NCBI RefSeq assembly: GCF_000184685.1
Contig: NC_014830.1
Span: 372,001 to 436,000 of the forward strand
Direction of reading: 5' to 3'
Source of the DNA: Intrasporangium calvum DSM 43043
GTDB lineage: Bacteria > Actinomycetota > Actinomycetes > Actinomycetales > Dermatophilaceae
Length of the DNA stretch: 64,000 nucleotides
Under the pieces are notes generated by a model. That model saw only the letters and a list, made by a program, of their open reading frames with translations. It was not told the DNA's origin and did no database searches. Positions 50,200 to 59,560 of the stretch are shown here, piece after piece. How positions within the stretch are numbered: position 1 is the first letter of the stretch; every line of letters starts with the position of its first letter. The translations under genes were made by a program, and so were the position numbers.

Positions 50200-51590
50200 C
50201 GACCAAGACCGCACCCGCCACGGGGGAGTGGCTCGAGGCCTGGGATCCCGAGAACGAACAGACCTGGGACAAGTCCCTGGCCTGGCGCACCCTCTGGGTC
50301 ACGACGTTCGTCCTGACCCTGGCGTTCATCGCCTGGTTCCTGCCGAGCGCCATCATCCCCAAGCTCAACCTGCTCGGCTACTCGTTCAGCAAGGGCCAGC
50401 TCTACTGGATGGCGGCCATGCCCGGCCTCGCTGCCGGTCTGCTGCGACTGGTCTGGATGGTGCTGCCGCCCATCATGGGCACCCGGAAGATGGTCTCGCT
50501 GACCTCGCTCCTGCTCATCGCCTCCACCCTCGGTTGGGGCGTCCGGGTCCAGAGCCCGACGGCACCGTACTGGGAACTCATGGTCCTCGCCTTCCTCGCC
50601 GGCATCGGTGGGGGTGCCTTCTCCGGTTTCATGCCGAGCACCTCCTACTTCTTCCCGCGGCGCATGCAGGGCACGGCGCTCGGGCTGCAGGCCGGCATCG
50701 GAAACTTCGGCGTCTCGATCGTCCAGCTCCTCACGCCATACCTCATCGCCATCGGCGCGCTCGGCATCTTCGGGGGCAGCCAGATGCTCGAGATGCCGGG
50801 CAAGCCGACCCAGCAGGTCTGGTACCAGAACGCCGCCTTCGTGTGGATCCCGCTCATGGTGGTCGGCGCGATCCTCGCGTGGACGATGCTCAAGTCGGTC
50901 CCGATCAAGGCGAACGTCCGACAGCAGTTCGACATCTTCAGCAACCAGGACACCTGGTGGATGACGCTGCTCTACATCATGACCTTCGGTACCTTCTCCG
51001 GCCTGTCGGCCCAGTTCGGTCTGCTCATGGCCAACCTGTACGGCATCGGCAACAGCGAGATCGTCAAGGGCGCGGGGGCCTCGGCCACCCTGCTCATCGA
51101 CGGCTACGCCGTGCCCGACGTGGTCAAGTTCGTCTTCCTCGGCCCCCTCGTCGGTGCCGGCGCCCGCGTCCTGTTCTCGCCGCTCACCGACCGGATGGGC
51201 GGCGCCAAGTGGACGCTCGTCTCGGCGCTCGGCCTGATCGCCTCGATCGCCTACACGATCCCGGCGCTGACCCCCGACACGTCGTCGGCCGCTGCGCTGG
51301 ACAGTGGCTTCACCAGGTTCCTCTGGGGGATGCTCGCGATCTTCCTCTTCGCCGGCATCGGCAACGCGTCGACGTTCAAGCAGATGCCGATGATCTTCGA
51401 GCGGCGCCAGGCCGGCGGTGTCATCGGGTGGACGGCGGCCATCGCCGCGTTCGGTCCGTTCCTCTTCGGTGTGGGCCTGACCATCATGTCGCCGACGATG
51501 TTCTACATCCTCGGCATCGCCTGGGCGGTCATGTGCACCGGGATCATCTGGTGGCGCTACGCCCGTCCGGGTGCCCCGAAGCCGGGCTGA
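50196..51590 (+). CDS. narK2: Nitrate/nitrite transporter (NarK2 type)
   Basis: A 464-residue transporter of the nitrate/nitrite porter family with twelve helices. Key blocks are LVWMVLPPIMGTRKMVSLTS, GIGGGAFSGFMPSTSYFFPR, GLQAGIGNFGVSIVQLLTPY (first nitrate signature) and ASTFKQMPMIFERRQAGGVI, GWTAAIAAFGPFLFGVGLT (second). Signatures differ from the first transporter, so the pair may split the roles of nitrate/proton symport and nitrate/nitrite exchange, as in species where the two are fused. The ATG overlaps the stop of the first narK gene. Confidence 0.93.
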   Translation: MTTKTAPATGEWLEAWDPENEQTWDKSLAWRTLWVTTFVLTLAFIAWFLPSAIIPKLNLLGYSFSKGQLYWMAAMPGLAAGLLRLVWMVLPPIMGTRKMVSLTSLLLIASTLGWGVRVQSPTAPYWELMVLAFLAGIGGGAFSGFMPSTSYFFPRRMQGTALGLQAGIGNFGVSIVQLLTPYLIAIGALGIFGGSQMLEMPGKPTQQVWYQNAAFVWIPLMVVGAILAWTMLKSVPIKANVRQQFDIFSNQDTWWMTLLYIMTFGTFSGLSAQFGLLMANLYGIGNSEIVKGAGASATLLIDGYAVPDVVKFVFLGPLVGAGARVLFSPLTDRMGGAKWTLVSALGLIASIAYTIPALTPDTSSAAALDSGFTRFLWGMLAIFLFAGIGNASTFKQMPMIFERRQAGGVIGWTAAIAAFGPFLFGVGLTIMSPTMFYILGIAWAVMCTGIIWWRYARPGAPKPG

Positions 51591-51608
51591 CCGAGCCCAC
51601 CCACCCGG

Positions 51609-51646
51609 CCGTATGCCGCTGGGCTCGTCCCCCACGAGCCCAGCGG
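51609..51646. repeat. Family A hairpin after narK2
   Basis: CCGTATGCCGCTGGGCT at 51609-51625 is followed by GAGCCCAGCGG at 51636-51646, giving an 11-bp stem. It lies just past the stop codon of narK2. Confidence 0.8.
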
Positions 51647-51668
51647 TGCCGCCCCTCCCGCCCCGAGC

Positions 51669-51752
51669 CATCGAAAGAGCAGTTCGCAACCCGTGCCCTT
51701 CCACGCCATGACCCCCCAGCCCGACGACGGAGTGTCGCGAGCTGGTCTGTCG
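51669..51752. repeat. Family B repeat with degenerate inverted partner
   Basis: CATCGAAAGAGC+AGTTCGCAAC at 51669-51690 and the imperfect inverted copy GTCGCGAGCTGGTCTGTCG at 51734-51752 flank about 43 bases, just before the stop of the leftward enoyl-CoA hydratase gene. Confidence 0.75.
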
Positions 51753-51761
51753 CACCGGGCG

Positions 51762-52580
51762 TCAGCGCTTGTGCCGCGGGCCGAAGTGGGCCGTCTCGGT
51801 GCCGAGGGCCGCCCGTTGGGCGTGTCGGGTGTTGGGCGTCCGCAGCAGGAGGCGCAGCTGCTCGGCCCGCTCCCGGGCGAAGGTTCGTCGCGGGCCGGCG
51901 GACCAGGTGCCGTCGAAGAGGCGCTTGGCCGCCGCGACGGCATCGGGCGACCGGGTCATGATCTGAGCGACGAGCTCGTCCGCGGCGGCCCGAGGGTCGT
52001 CGGCGACGCCGGTGGCCAGCCCGATGGCGGCCGCCTCCTCCCCGGAGATCACCGCACCGGTCATGGTGAGGCGTTTCGCGACGTCGAGCCCGACCACCTC
52101 GGTGAGACTCTGGATCCCCGACATGTCCGGGATGAGTCCCCACTTGGCCTCGAGCACCGACCACTTGGCGTCCGGTGTGGTGAACCTGAAGTCGGCGCCC
52201 AGCGCGATCTGCACGCCGCCGCCGAAACAGTGGCCGTGCACGGCCGCGACGACAGGCACCGGCAGCCGGCGCCAAGCCCAGGAGGCCTCCTGGAAGGTGT
52301 TGGTCCCCAACCACGGCCTCGGCACGAAGGCGGTCGCGATCGCCCTCGGGTTCTTGAGGACGGTGGCGAAGTCCAGGCCGGCACAGAACGAGTCGCCGGC
52401 GCCGGAGAGGATGACGGCGCGCAGCGCCCGGTCGTCCCGAAGCCGCCTCGCGGTGGTCGCCAGGGCCTCGAGCATGTCCAGCGTGAGCCCGTTGAGCTTG
52501 TCGGGGCGGTTCAGCTCTACCCTTGCGATGCCGGCCTCGACGGTGCAGGAAAGATGGGCTGCGGACGCGTCGCTCGACAT
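51762..52580 (-). CDS. Enoyl-CoA hydratase/isomerase family protein
   Basis: A 272-residue crotonase. The CoA region is GDSFCAGLDFATVLKNPRAI, the oxyanion hole is HGHCFGGGVQIALGADFRFT, and the second region is EAKWGLIPDMSGIQSLTEVV. One usual hydratase glutamate is missing (QIALG in place of EIA), while an aspartate is present in IPDMSG, so isomerase or other crotonase chemistry is more likely than plain hydration. The start at 52580 is the ATG after the divergent pntA promoter region. Substrate not readable. Confidence 0.87.
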   Translation of the reverse strand: MSSDASAAHLSCTVEAGIARVELNRPDKLNGLTLDMLEALATTARRLRDDRALRAVILSGAGDSFCAGLDFATVLKNPRAIATAFVPRPWLGTNTFQEASWAWRRLPVPVVAAVHGHCFGGGVQIALGADFRFTTPDAKWSVLEAKWGLIPDMSGIQSLTEVVGLDVAKRLTMTGAVISGEEAAAIGLATGVADDPRAAADELVAQIMTRSPDAVAAAKRLFDGTWSAGPRRTFARERAEQLRLLLRTPNTRHAQRAALGTETAHFGPRHKR

Positions 52581-52727
52581 GTTACGCAGCGTAAGCCAAC
52601 CCTGCGTCGCACCCGCCTGGGTGCCGCGCTCCTGGGGTTGTGATTTGAGTGGCACTGCCTGCTGGCCCGTGGACCCTGTGCCATAGGTTGCTTCAGGCAG
52701 TATCGCTCTTGGATAGAAGGAGCAGTT

Positions 52728-54266
52728 GTGCAAATCGGCGTTCCCCGTGAGACGCGGCCGCGTGAGACCCGCGTCGCCGCCACCCCCAAGACGGTCGGCC
52801 AGCTGATAGCGCTGGGGTACGACGTCGTCGTCGAGCGCGGAGCCGGTATCGGTGCGAGCTTCGACGACGCGGCGTACGTCGCGGCCGGCGCCCGTGTCGT
52901 CGACGGATCGGAGGCGTGGGCCTCCGACATCGTCCACAAGGTCAACGCGCCCTCTGACGCGGAGATCACGATGTTGCGGCCGGGTGCGGTCCTCGTCAGC
53001 CTGATGGCTCCGGCCCTGAGCCCCGACCTCGTCGAGAAGCTCCGTGCCGCGAACGTCACGGCGATGGCGATGGACGCGGTGCCCAGGATCAGTCGCGCCC
53101 AGTCCCTCGACGTGCTGTCCTCGATGGCCAACATCGCCGGCTATCGGGCCGTCGTCGAGGCGGCCCACCAGTTCGGCTCGTTCTTCACCGGGCAGGTGAC
53201 TGCAGCCGGCAAGGTACCCCCCGCGAAGGTGCTGGTCGTCGGCGCCGGGGTCGCTGGACTTGCCGCAATCGGCACGGCTGGCAGCCTCGGCGCCATTGTT
53301 CGTGCCACCGATGCCAGGCCCGAGGTGGCCGAGCAGGTCGAGTCCATGGGCGGCGAGTTCCTCCGCGTCCAGGTCGGCGAGCTGCAGGCCAGCAGCGACG
53401 GGTATGCCCGCGAGATGGGCGAGGACTACAACCGCAAGGCCGCAGAGCTCTACGCCGAGCAGTGCAAGGACGTCGACATCATCATCACGACGGCCCTCAT
53501 CCCCGGCAGGCCGGCACCGCTGCTGATCACTGATGAGATGGTCGCGACGATGCGCGCCGGCTCCGTCATCGTCGACATGGCAGCCGCCAACGGTGGCAAC
53601 GTCGCGGGGTCGGTGGCCGACGAGCTGGTCGTCACCGACAACGGCGTGAAGATCATCGGCTACACCGACCTTGCGGGCCGGCTGCCGACGCAGGCCAGCC
53701 AGCTCTACGGGACCAACCTGGTCAACCTGATGAAGCTGGTCACGCCGGGCAAGGACGGTCAGCTCGTCGCCGACCTCGAGGACACTGTCGTGCGCGGGAT
53801 GACGGTGGCCCGGGACGGTGAGCTGCTCTGGCCGCCCCCGCCGATCCAGGTCTCCGCGGTCCCTGCCCCGGTTGCTGCGGCACCGGTGGCCAAGGCGCCA
53901 CCACCGCCACCGAACCCGAACCGGAAGTTCGTGATGATGGGAGTCGGCGCGGCCGCGTTCGCCCTCATCGCGGCGTTCTCACCGGCCAGCTTCCTCTCGC
54001 ACTTCACGGTCTTCGCCCTGGCCGTGGTCGTCGGCTTCTACGTCATCGGCAACGTGCACCACGCCCTGCACACTCCGCTCATGTCCGTCACCAACGCGAT
54101 CAGCGGCATCATCGTCGTCGGTGCGCTGATCCAGCTCGGGGTGTCCGAGTCCGCGGACGTCGCGATCCTCGCCCTGGCGTTCGTCGCGACCCTCGTCGCC
54201 AGCATCAACATCTTCGGCGGGTTCCTCGTGACCCGGCGCATGCTCACGATGTTCCGGAAGGGCTGA
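52728..54266 (+). CDS. pntA: Proton-translocating NAD(P) transhydrogenase, alpha subunit
   Basis: A 512-residue protein with the NAD-binding domain ([20 protein letters not shown] start, [20 protein letters not shown] nucleotide motif, [17 protein letters not shown]) and a C-terminal membrane part ([57 protein letters not shown]). It is the long, E. coli-like form in which the NAD domain and the first membrane segments are one chain. A Pro-rich linker ([14 protein letters not shown]) joins them. With PntB it uses the proton gradient to make NADPH. GTG start after AAGGAG. Confidence 0.96.
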   Translation: MQIGVPRETRPRETRVAATPKTVGQLIALGYDVVVERGAGIGASFDDAAYVAAGARVVDGSEAWASDIVHKVNAPSDAEITMLRPGAVLVSLMAPALSPDLVEKLRAANVTAMAMDAVPRISRAQSLDVLSSMANIAGYRAVVEAAHQFGSFFTGQVTAAGKVPPAKVLVVGAGVAGLAAIGTAGSLGAIVRATDARPEVAEQVESMGGEFLRVQVGELQASSDGYAREMGEDYNRKAAELYAEQCKDVDIIITTALIPGRPAPLLITDEMVATMRAGSVIVDMAAANGGNVAGSVADELVVTDNGVKIIGYTDLAGRLPTQASQLYGTNLVNLMKLVTPGKDGQLVADLEDTVVRGMTVARDGELLWPPPPIQVSAVPAPVAAAPVAKAPPPPPNPNRKFVMMGVGAAAFALIAAFSPASFLSHFTVFALAVVVGFYVIGNVHHALHTPLMSVTNAISGIIVVGALIQLGVSESADVAILALAFVATLVASINIFGGFLVTRRMLTMFRKG

Positions 54267-54269
54267 CCC

Positions 54270-55640
54270 GTGGAACTCTCTCTCATCACCGCCGCCTACA
54301 TCATCGCGGCGATCCTCTTCATCCTCAGTCTTGCCGGGCTGTCCAAGCACGAGACGGCGAAGGACGGCAACGTCCTCGGCATGGTGGGCATGGGCCTCGC
54401 CCTCCTCGCCACCCTGTGGCTGGCCGGTCGATCGGCCGAATGGCTCAACTGGGGTCTCATCGCCGTCGCGGTGGCCATCGGGGCCACGATCGGGGTCACC
54501 AAGGCACGCAAGGTCGAGATGACCGGCATGCCCGAGCTGATCGCGATGCTGCACAGCTTCGTCGGTCTCGCTGCGGTGCTCGTCGGCTACAACTCGTTCC
54601 TCACCGGGTCAACGGACTCGGTCCACAGCGTCGAGGTCTTCCTTGGCGTCTTCATCGGAGCAGTGACGTTCACCGGCTCGATCGTGGCGTACCTCAAGCT
54701 GTCGGCGAAGATCTCCGGCGCTCCGCTGATGCTTCCCGGCCGGCACTGGCTCAACCTCTTGGCAGGCGTCGTCTCCGTCGGACTCATGATTTGGTTCGTC
54801 GCGGCGCACTCGATCGTGCCGCTGCTGGTCATGACCGCGATCGCGCTCGCGTTCGGCTGGCATCTCGTGGCCTCGATCGGTGGCGGTGACATGCCGGTCG
54901 TCGTCTCGATGCTCAACTCGTACTCCGGGTGGGCCGCGGCCGCCGCGGGCTTCATGCTCGGCAACGACCTGCTCATCGTCACCGGCGCCCTCGTGGGCTC
55001 CTCCGGTGCGTACCTCTCGTACATCATGAGCAAGGCGATGAACCGCAAGTTCCTCAGCGTCATCGCCGGCGGCTTCGGCCAGGATGGCGGCAAGCCCGCA
55101 GGGGACGTCGACTACGGTGACCACCGCGAGACCAACCCGAGCGAGGTCGCGGACCTGCTCGTACACGCGAGGTCGGTCGTCATCACCCCCGGCTACGGCA
55201 TGGCTGTCGCCCAGGCGCAGTACCCCGTTGCCGAGCTGACGTCTCGGCTGCGCGAGAAGGGCGTCAACGTCCGGTTCGGCATCCATCCGGTCGCCGGTCG
55301 CCTGCCCGGGCACATGAACGTCCTGCTCGCCGAGGCGAAGGTCCCCTACGACATCGTCCTCGAGATGGACGAGATCAACGGGGACCTCCCCGAGACGGAC
55401 GTCGTGCTCGTCATCGGCGCCAACGACACGGTCAACCCGTCCGCCGAGGAGGACCCGAACAGCCCCATCGCGGGGATGCCGGTCCTGGAGGTGTGGAAGG
55501 CCAAGGACGTCGTCGTGTTCAAGCGGTCGATGGCCGCGGGTTACGCGGGAGTCCAGAACCCCCTCTTCTTCCGGGACAACAGCGCCATGCTCTTCGGTGA
55601 CGCCAAGGACCGCGTCGAGGACATCATCAAGGCACTCTGA
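54270..55640 (+). CDS. pntB: Proton-translocating NAD(P) transhydrogenase, beta subunit
   Basis: A 456-residue protein with about eight membrane helices ([60 protein letters not shown]) and the NADP-binding domain ([79 protein letters not shown]). All are diagnostic. It starts 3 bases after pntA ends, so both are one operon, closed by the terminator at 55656-55684. Confidence 0.96.
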   Translation: MELSLITAAYIIAAILFILSLAGLSKHETAKDGNVLGMVGMGLALLATLWLAGRSAEWLNWGLIAVAVAIGATIGVTKARKVEMTGMPELIAMLHSFVGLAAVLVGYNSFLTGSTDSVHSVEVFLGVFIGAVTFTGSIVAYLKLSAKISGAPLMLPGRHWLNLLAGVVSVGLMIWFVAAHSIVPLLVMTAIALAFGWHLVASIGGGDMPVVVSMLNSYSGWAAAAAGFMLGNDLLIVTGALVGSSGAYLSYIMSKAMNRKFLSVIAGGFGQDGGKPAGDVDYGDHRETNPSEVADLLVHARSVVITPGYGMAVAQAQYPVAELTSRLREKGVNVRFGIHPVAGRLPGHMNVLLAEAKVPYDIVLEMDEINGDLPETDVVLVIGANDTVNPSAEEDPNSPIAGMPVLEVWKAKDVVVFKRSMAAGYAGVQNPLFFRDNSAMLFGDAKDRVEDIIKAL

Positions 55641-55655
55641 CCGACCACCGCACCT

Positions 55656-55684
55656 GAGGCCCGACCCCACGGGGGTCGGGCCTC
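55656..55684 (+). terminator. Terminator of pntAB
   Basis: GAGGCCCGACCCC pairs with GGGGTCGGGCCTC, a perfect 13-bp stem with a 3-base loop, 16 bases after the pntB stop. Confidence 0.85.
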
Positions 55685-55730
55685 TGGTCGTGTCCCGGGT
55701 CGCCGTCCCCGGCCACGACCAGTCCCCCCG

Positions 55731-55859
55731 ACTACCCCACTGACCCCCTCCGCGAGTCAGTGGGTACCACTGACCCAGCCCGCGAGTCAGTGGGTACCAC
55801 TGACCCAGCCATCGAGTCAGTGGGTACCACTGACTCGTCGGGCGGGTCAGTGACGTAGT
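55731..55859. repeat. Family C repeat element (3 tandem units)
   Basis: Three 30-base units (55751-55780, 55781-55810, 55811-55840) each carry GAGTCAGTGGGTACCACTGA. The right end GGGCGGGTCAGTGACGTAGT (55840-55859) is identical to that of the element at 31913-32011, and the left end ACTACCCCACTGACC (55731-55745) is a mutated version of its left arm. Unit spacers differ from those in the first element (CGCGAG, ATCGAG against CAGCTGAG). Confidence 0.92.
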
Positions 55860-55926
55860 GGCCCGAGGCGCACTGTCGGTGCCGTGCGTCAGGCTGCTCC
55901 CGGGGCGGGAGGAGAGGACATGTCAC

Positions 55927-56526
55927 ATGAACCCAGCCTTTGACGCATCGGCGCACGTGACGCGGGCCCGACGTCGGGCAGACCTGAGCCAGCGCGAGCT
56001 GGCCGCTCGACTGGGGGTTTCGCAGTCAGTGGTGAACCGCTGGGAAGGGGGCTCTCCGATGAGCGTCAACCGTCTGGTGACGATCCTCGCCCTCGCGGGA
56101 CTGCGGCTCTGCGTCGTCGACGGGTCCGGGCGGCAGGTTGACCCGACGCCCTCCGACGTGGTGCGAGACAACGCGGGCCGTCGGTTTCCCAGTCACCTCG
56201 ATGTGGACCCGCCAGAGCGCGTGCCGGCGGAGCGAGTGTTGATGCCCCGACGCGACCGGCCGGACCCGCGAGGCTGGTACCGACTTCGCGACAAGCGGGA
56301 TGCGCGGCGGCTGAGCGAGGGCGCTCCCACGGACCACCCCACTGTCAGCGGTGAGCTGTCTCGAAGGCTCGACGAGGTGCGTCGTCAACGCCTCCGCGCC
56401 CGTGCTCGCGCCAGGGAGGAAGCCCTGCCCGAGTGCGAGTGCCTCGATGGCTGCTTCGAGCTCGCCTGCCTCCCAGGATGTTCCTGCCAGTGCGAGCCGG
56501 ACCGGTCGAGCGGAAGAGTCTCGTGA
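55927..56526 (+). CDS. XRE-type HTH protein with cysteine-rich tail
   Basis: A 199-residue protein. Residues about 8-62 are a Cro/C1-type helix-turn-helix (HVTRARRRADLSQRELAARL, GVSQSVVNRWEGGSPMSVNR, LVTILALAGLRLCVVDGSG). The middle is Arg- and Asp-rich (PRRDRPDPRGWYRLRDKRDA). The C-terminus CECLDGCFELACLPGCSCQC has seven cysteines in about 20 residues and could hold zinc or an iron-sulfur cluster. It lies just after the family C repeat element and follows a GGAGGAG ribosome site. Target unknown; solitary regulator, not an antitoxin by context. Confidence 0.75.
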   Translation: MNPAFDASAHVTRARRRADLSQRELAARLGVSQSVVNRWEGGSPMSVNRLVTILALAGLRLCVVDGSGRQVDPTPSDVVRDNAGRRFPSHLDVDPPERVPAERVLMPRRDRPDPRGWYRLRDKRDARRLSEGAPTDHPTVSGELSRRLDEVRRQRLRARARAREEALPECECLDGCFELACLPGCSCQCEPDRSSGRVS

Positions 56527-56545
56527 GCGAGGCGCAGGGACCAGC

Positions 56546-57445
56546 TCAGTCGCTCCGCGGCTCGTGCCGCGGACGGCGGTCCTGCTGACGGATGGGGACG
56601 GGTCCGGTGTCGGCCGACCTCCGTCTGCGGCGGATGTCATCACTCTCGTAGAGCGGCTCACCGCCGCGGACGCGCCGGATGGGTATCGCCCGCGAGTACT
56701 GGTCGAGCCGGTCCTGGATCGGGTTGTGGATCGGTGGCACGTCGGGGTAGGACGGCGTTCCGTACGCGCGCGTTCCCGGGTTCCCCTCAGCTCCTTGACC
56801 GCCCGGGTCAGTCGGGCCTCCTCGACCGCCCGTGCCTCCAGGGCCGCCGGAACCGCCTTCGGGCCCGGCTCCCTCGGGCGGAGTCTGCTCCGGGCCGTCA
56901 TCGACCTCGACGACGGTCGCGGTCCCGGGCGGCGGTCCGATGTTGAAGATGACGGCGCAGATGGCCCGGTAGGTCTCATCCGGCCGGGGGACCCACTCGA
57001 CGGTCCGCAGGGCCTGGTCCTGCCCGGCGCTCTCCATGATGAACCGGCCGTAACCGAACAGGAGGCCCGATATCGACCTGACATAGCTCATGTCGGTCAC
57101 CTTGATCAGGGGCATCATGGCGACCTTGTGAGTGATGATCCCGTAGCGCAGCAGGAGGCGCTTGTCGGTCGCGACGAACCAGTCGTTACGCCATTCGAGG
57201 ATCCGCCAGAGCAACCACACCACGGTGATGAAGAAGAGCAGCCAGAGCGCGTTGCCCACCGGCTGGGTGGCCGGGGTGAGGTTGGCGTCGACGACGATCG
57301 CGATCGTCAGGGCGAGGGCGCTGATCGAGACCGGTTTGACCAGTCGGGCCCAGTGCGAGTGCACTGCTGTGACGAGCTGCTCTCCGGGCAGGAGGATCGG
57401 TGAGAGACCTGAGGGGATCTCGTCGCTGCGCCGCAGGATCGCCAT
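56546..57445 (-). CDS. PH-domain membrane protein
   Basis: A 299-residue protein with two membrane helices (ISALALTIAIVVDANL, ALWLLFFITVVWLLWRIL) followed by a bacterial PH domain (bPH2 type: DWFVATDKRLLLRYGIITHK, MMPLIKVTDMSYVRSISGLL, FGYGRFIMESAGQDQALRTV). The C-terminal 120 residues are Pro/Gly-rich and disordered, ending in basic RRRRRSADTGPVPIRQQDRR. It may bind membranes or partner proteins; function unknown. It is 21 bases after the small membrane protein gene on the same strand only if that gene is read first. Confidence 0.8.
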   Translation of the reverse strand: MAILRRSDEIPSGLSPILLPGEQLVTAVHSHWARLVKPVSISALALTIAIVVDANLTPATQPVGNALWLLFFITVVWLLWRILEWRNDWFVATDKRLLLRYGIITHKVAMMPLIKVTDMSYVRSISGLLFGYGRFIMESAGQDQALRTVEWVPRPDETYRAICAVIFNIGPPPGTATVVEVDDGPEQTPPEGAGPEGGSGGPGGTGGRGGPTDPGGQGAEGNPGTRAYGTPSYPDVPPIHNPIQDRLDQYSRAIPIRRVRGGEPLYESDDIRRRRRSADTGPVPIRQQDRRPRHEPRSD

Positions 57446-57466
57446 CAGGCCGCCGCCATCGGCCCG

Positions 57467-57640
57467 TCAGTTGCTGTTCAGCAGGGTGTCGAAGAAGCGG
57501 AGGATGGCATTGAAACCGTCGACGAGAACGCCCCAGGCGTTCGTGACGATGCCGGCTGCCTTGTCGGGGGACGTGAAGATCGCATAGATGAAGAACGCGC
57601 CAACAAGGATGAGGATGATCTTCTTGGCCTTGGGGCCCAT
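57467..57640 (-). CDS. Conserved 57-residue membrane protein
   Basis: A short leftward gene reading MGPKAKKIILILVGAFFIYA, IFTSPDKAAGIVTNAWGVLV, DGFNAILRFFDTLLNSN. One hydrophobic segment (residues 7-23) is followed by an amphipathic stretch. I recall similar short actinobacterial proteins with SPDxAAxIV and GFxxIxxFFDxLLN. GAGGAG lies 9 bases before the ATG at 57640. It is the first gene of a unit with the PH-domain protein, 21 bases apart. Function unknown. Confidence 0.8.
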   Translation of the reverse strand: MGPKAKKIILILVGAFFIYAIFTSPDKAAGIVTNAWGVLVDGFNAILRFFDTLLNSN

Positions 57641-57804
57641 GGCGTTCGCTCCTCAGCGTGACAGACGGCCGCGGCGACCCACGGCACACGTGTGCGACCA
57701 GTGTGCCCGATGTGACGCGTGGGGACGTGGAGGTGGGGGGTGTGTCGGCACCCACAGTAGTCTCCTGCCGTGCATCAGTCTCTGCGGGCTCCGGGGGGCG
57801 GCGC

Positions 57805-58779
57805 GTGAAGCCGCCTGAAGGGGAGCTGCGCCACGCTCTCGCTGATGCCCTGAGGGGGTTCTCCCAGCCTGAGCTCGCCGCGGCCACCGCCGAGCTCGTC
57901 GCCCGGTACCGACAGCCACGCGCCGCGGCCCGCGCGATCCTCTCGACTCCGGAACGCGTCGCGGCCTATGCGGCCTACCGCATGCCGGCCACGCATGCGG
58001 CGATGCAGCGCATCCTCGAGGAGCTCGCCGAAGGCGGCTTCGGGCCCCGGACCATGATCGACCTGGGCGGTGGCACCGGAGCTGCCGCCTGGGCGGCAGC
58101 GGGAGCCTTCGACACCCTCGAGTCGATCCTGGTCCTCGACCAGGTGCCTGAGGCCCTGGCACTCGGGAAGGACCTCGTTGCGCGGGCCAGCACCCCCGCG
58201 CTGCGGTCAGCGCGGTTCGAGCGGGCCCTCGTGGGCGGCGGACCGGCCGGCACCGCCGACCTCGTCACCGCGTCCTACGTCCTGAGCGAGCTCTCAGGGG
58301 CCCAGACGACCATGCTCCTCGACGAGATGATGGCTCGCGGGCGGGTCGCCGTCCTCGCCGAACCGGGCACTCCGGACGGCTACGCGCGAATCATCGAGGC
58401 GAGACGTCGGTTCCTGGCCGACGGGTGGCGCCTCCTCGGCCCGTGTCCACACGAGGTCGACTGCCCGCTCGGCGTGGGGGACTGGTGCCATTTCGCAGCC
58501 CGCGTCAACCGTTCGGCGGAGCATCGCCGCATCAAGGGCGCTGACCTGTCCTACGAGGACGAGAAGTTCTCGTGGGTGGCCGCAGCCGCCCCGGGCGTGA
58601 TGGAGCCCCGGGCTCGGGACAGCAGGATCCTGCGGCACCCGTCGAAGCGAAAGGGGCTCGTCGAGTTCCGGGTCTGCCGGCCCGACGGCTCGGCCGGTCC
58701 TGCGGTGGTGAGCAAGCGCGAGGGCGAGCGCTATCGGGCGGCCCGGGACCGCGACTGGGGTGACACTCTGCCGGGTTGA
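57805..58779 (+). CDS. Rsm22-like methyltransferase
   Basis: A 324-residue SAM-dependent methyltransferase of the Rsm22 (mitochondrial ribosome-associated) family. The SAM motif is TMIDLGGGTGAAAWAAAGAF with LVLDQVPEALALGK after it, and LVTASYVLSELSGAQTTMLL follows. The Cys cluster CPHEVDCPLGVGDWCHF and the C-terminal RDSRILRHPSKRKGLVEFRV are the family fingerprint; the cysteines bind a metal or Fe-S cluster. It probably modifies or assembles the small ribosomal subunit. The GTG start at 57805 follows GGGGGG; the frame is open further upstream. Confidence 0.85.
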   Translation: MKPPEGELRHALADALRGFSQPELAAATAELVARYRQPRAAARAILSTPERVAAYAAYRMPATHAAMQRILEELAEGGFGPRTMIDLGGGTGAAAWAAAGAFDTLESILVLDQVPEALALGKDLVARASTPALRSARFERALVGGGPAGTADLVTASYVLSELSGAQTTMLLDEMMARGRVAVLAEPGTPDGYARIIEARRRFLADGWRLLGPCPHEVDCPLGVGDWCHFAARVNRSAEHRRIKGADLSYEDEKFSWVAAAAPGVMEPRARDSRILRHPSKRKGLVEFRVCRPDGSAGPAVVSKREGERYRAARDRDWGDTLPG

Positions 58780-58852
58780 CCGACGTGACGCCCCCTGGTG
58801 CGCAGACGAACCCGACCCGGCGCCGCGCACGCCGCGCCCGGGAGCGGCGGCG

Positions 58853-58869
58853 AGCCCAGCGGCATACGG
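58853..58869. repeat. Family A core between convergent genes
   Basis: AGCCCAGCGGCATACGG lies alone between the end of the Rsm22-like gene and the end of upp. Confidence 0.85.
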
Positions 58870-58901
58870 AATCAACGCCGGTCGAGATCACCGGGTGTTG
58901 C

Positions 58902-59543
58902 TCAGTCCACGGTCCCGTAGAGCCGGTCGCCCGCGTCGCCGAGGCCCGGCACGATGTAGCCCTTCTCGTTGAGGCGCTCGTCAACGGCGCCGGTGACGAC
59001 CCTGACCGGCACGTTGGTCGACGCGAGCGACTCCTCGAGGTGCGCGATGCCCTCGGGGGCCGCGAGCAGGCAGACCGCGGTGATGTCGTCGGCGCCCCGG
59101 TCGATGAGGAAGTGGATCGCGTCGGACATCGAACCGCCCGTCGCGAGCATCGGGTCGAGCACGAAGACCTGACGTCCGGTGAGGTCGTCGGGCAGCCGGT
59201 TGGCGTAGGTGACCGCCTCGAGCGTCACCTCGTTGCGCTGCATGCCGAGGAACCCGACCTCTGCACTCGGGAGCAGGCGCACCATGCCCTCGAGCATGCC
59301 GAGGCCGGCCCGGAGGATCGGGACGACCAACGGCTTGGGGTTGGAGAGCTTGATCCCCGTGGTCGCGGTGACGGGCGTCTCGATCTGGAACGGCTCGACG
59401 CGGACCTCACGCGTCGCCTCGTAGGCGAGCAGCGTCATCAGCTCCTCGGCCAGACGCCGGAAGGTCGGGCTGTCCGTCCGCTTGTCGCGCAGGTAGGTGA
59501 GTTTGTGGGCGATGAGGGGGTGGTCTGCGACGTGGACGTCCAT
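58902..59543 (-). CDS. upp: Uracil phosphoribosyltransferase
   Basis: A 213-residue enzyme: [20 protein letters not shown] start, the uracil/ribose site [20 protein letters not shown], the PRPP loop [20 protein letters not shown] and the C-terminal [19 protein letters not shown]. It converts uracil and PRPP to UMP in salvage. The gene is divergent from tadA with 17 bases between starts. Confidence 0.97.
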   Translation of the reverse strand: MDVHVADHPLIAHKLTYLRDKRTDSPTFRRLAEELMTLLAYEATREVRVEPFQIETPVTATTGIKLSNPKPLVVPILRAGLGMLEGMVRLLPSAEVGFLGMQRNEVTLEAVTYANRLPDDLTGRQVFVLDPMLATGGSMSDAIHFLIDRGADDITAVCLLAAPEGIAHLEESLASTNVPVRVVTGAVDERLNEKGYIVPGLGDAGDRLYGTVD

Positions 59544-59560
59544 GGGTGGAAACTTAGCGC

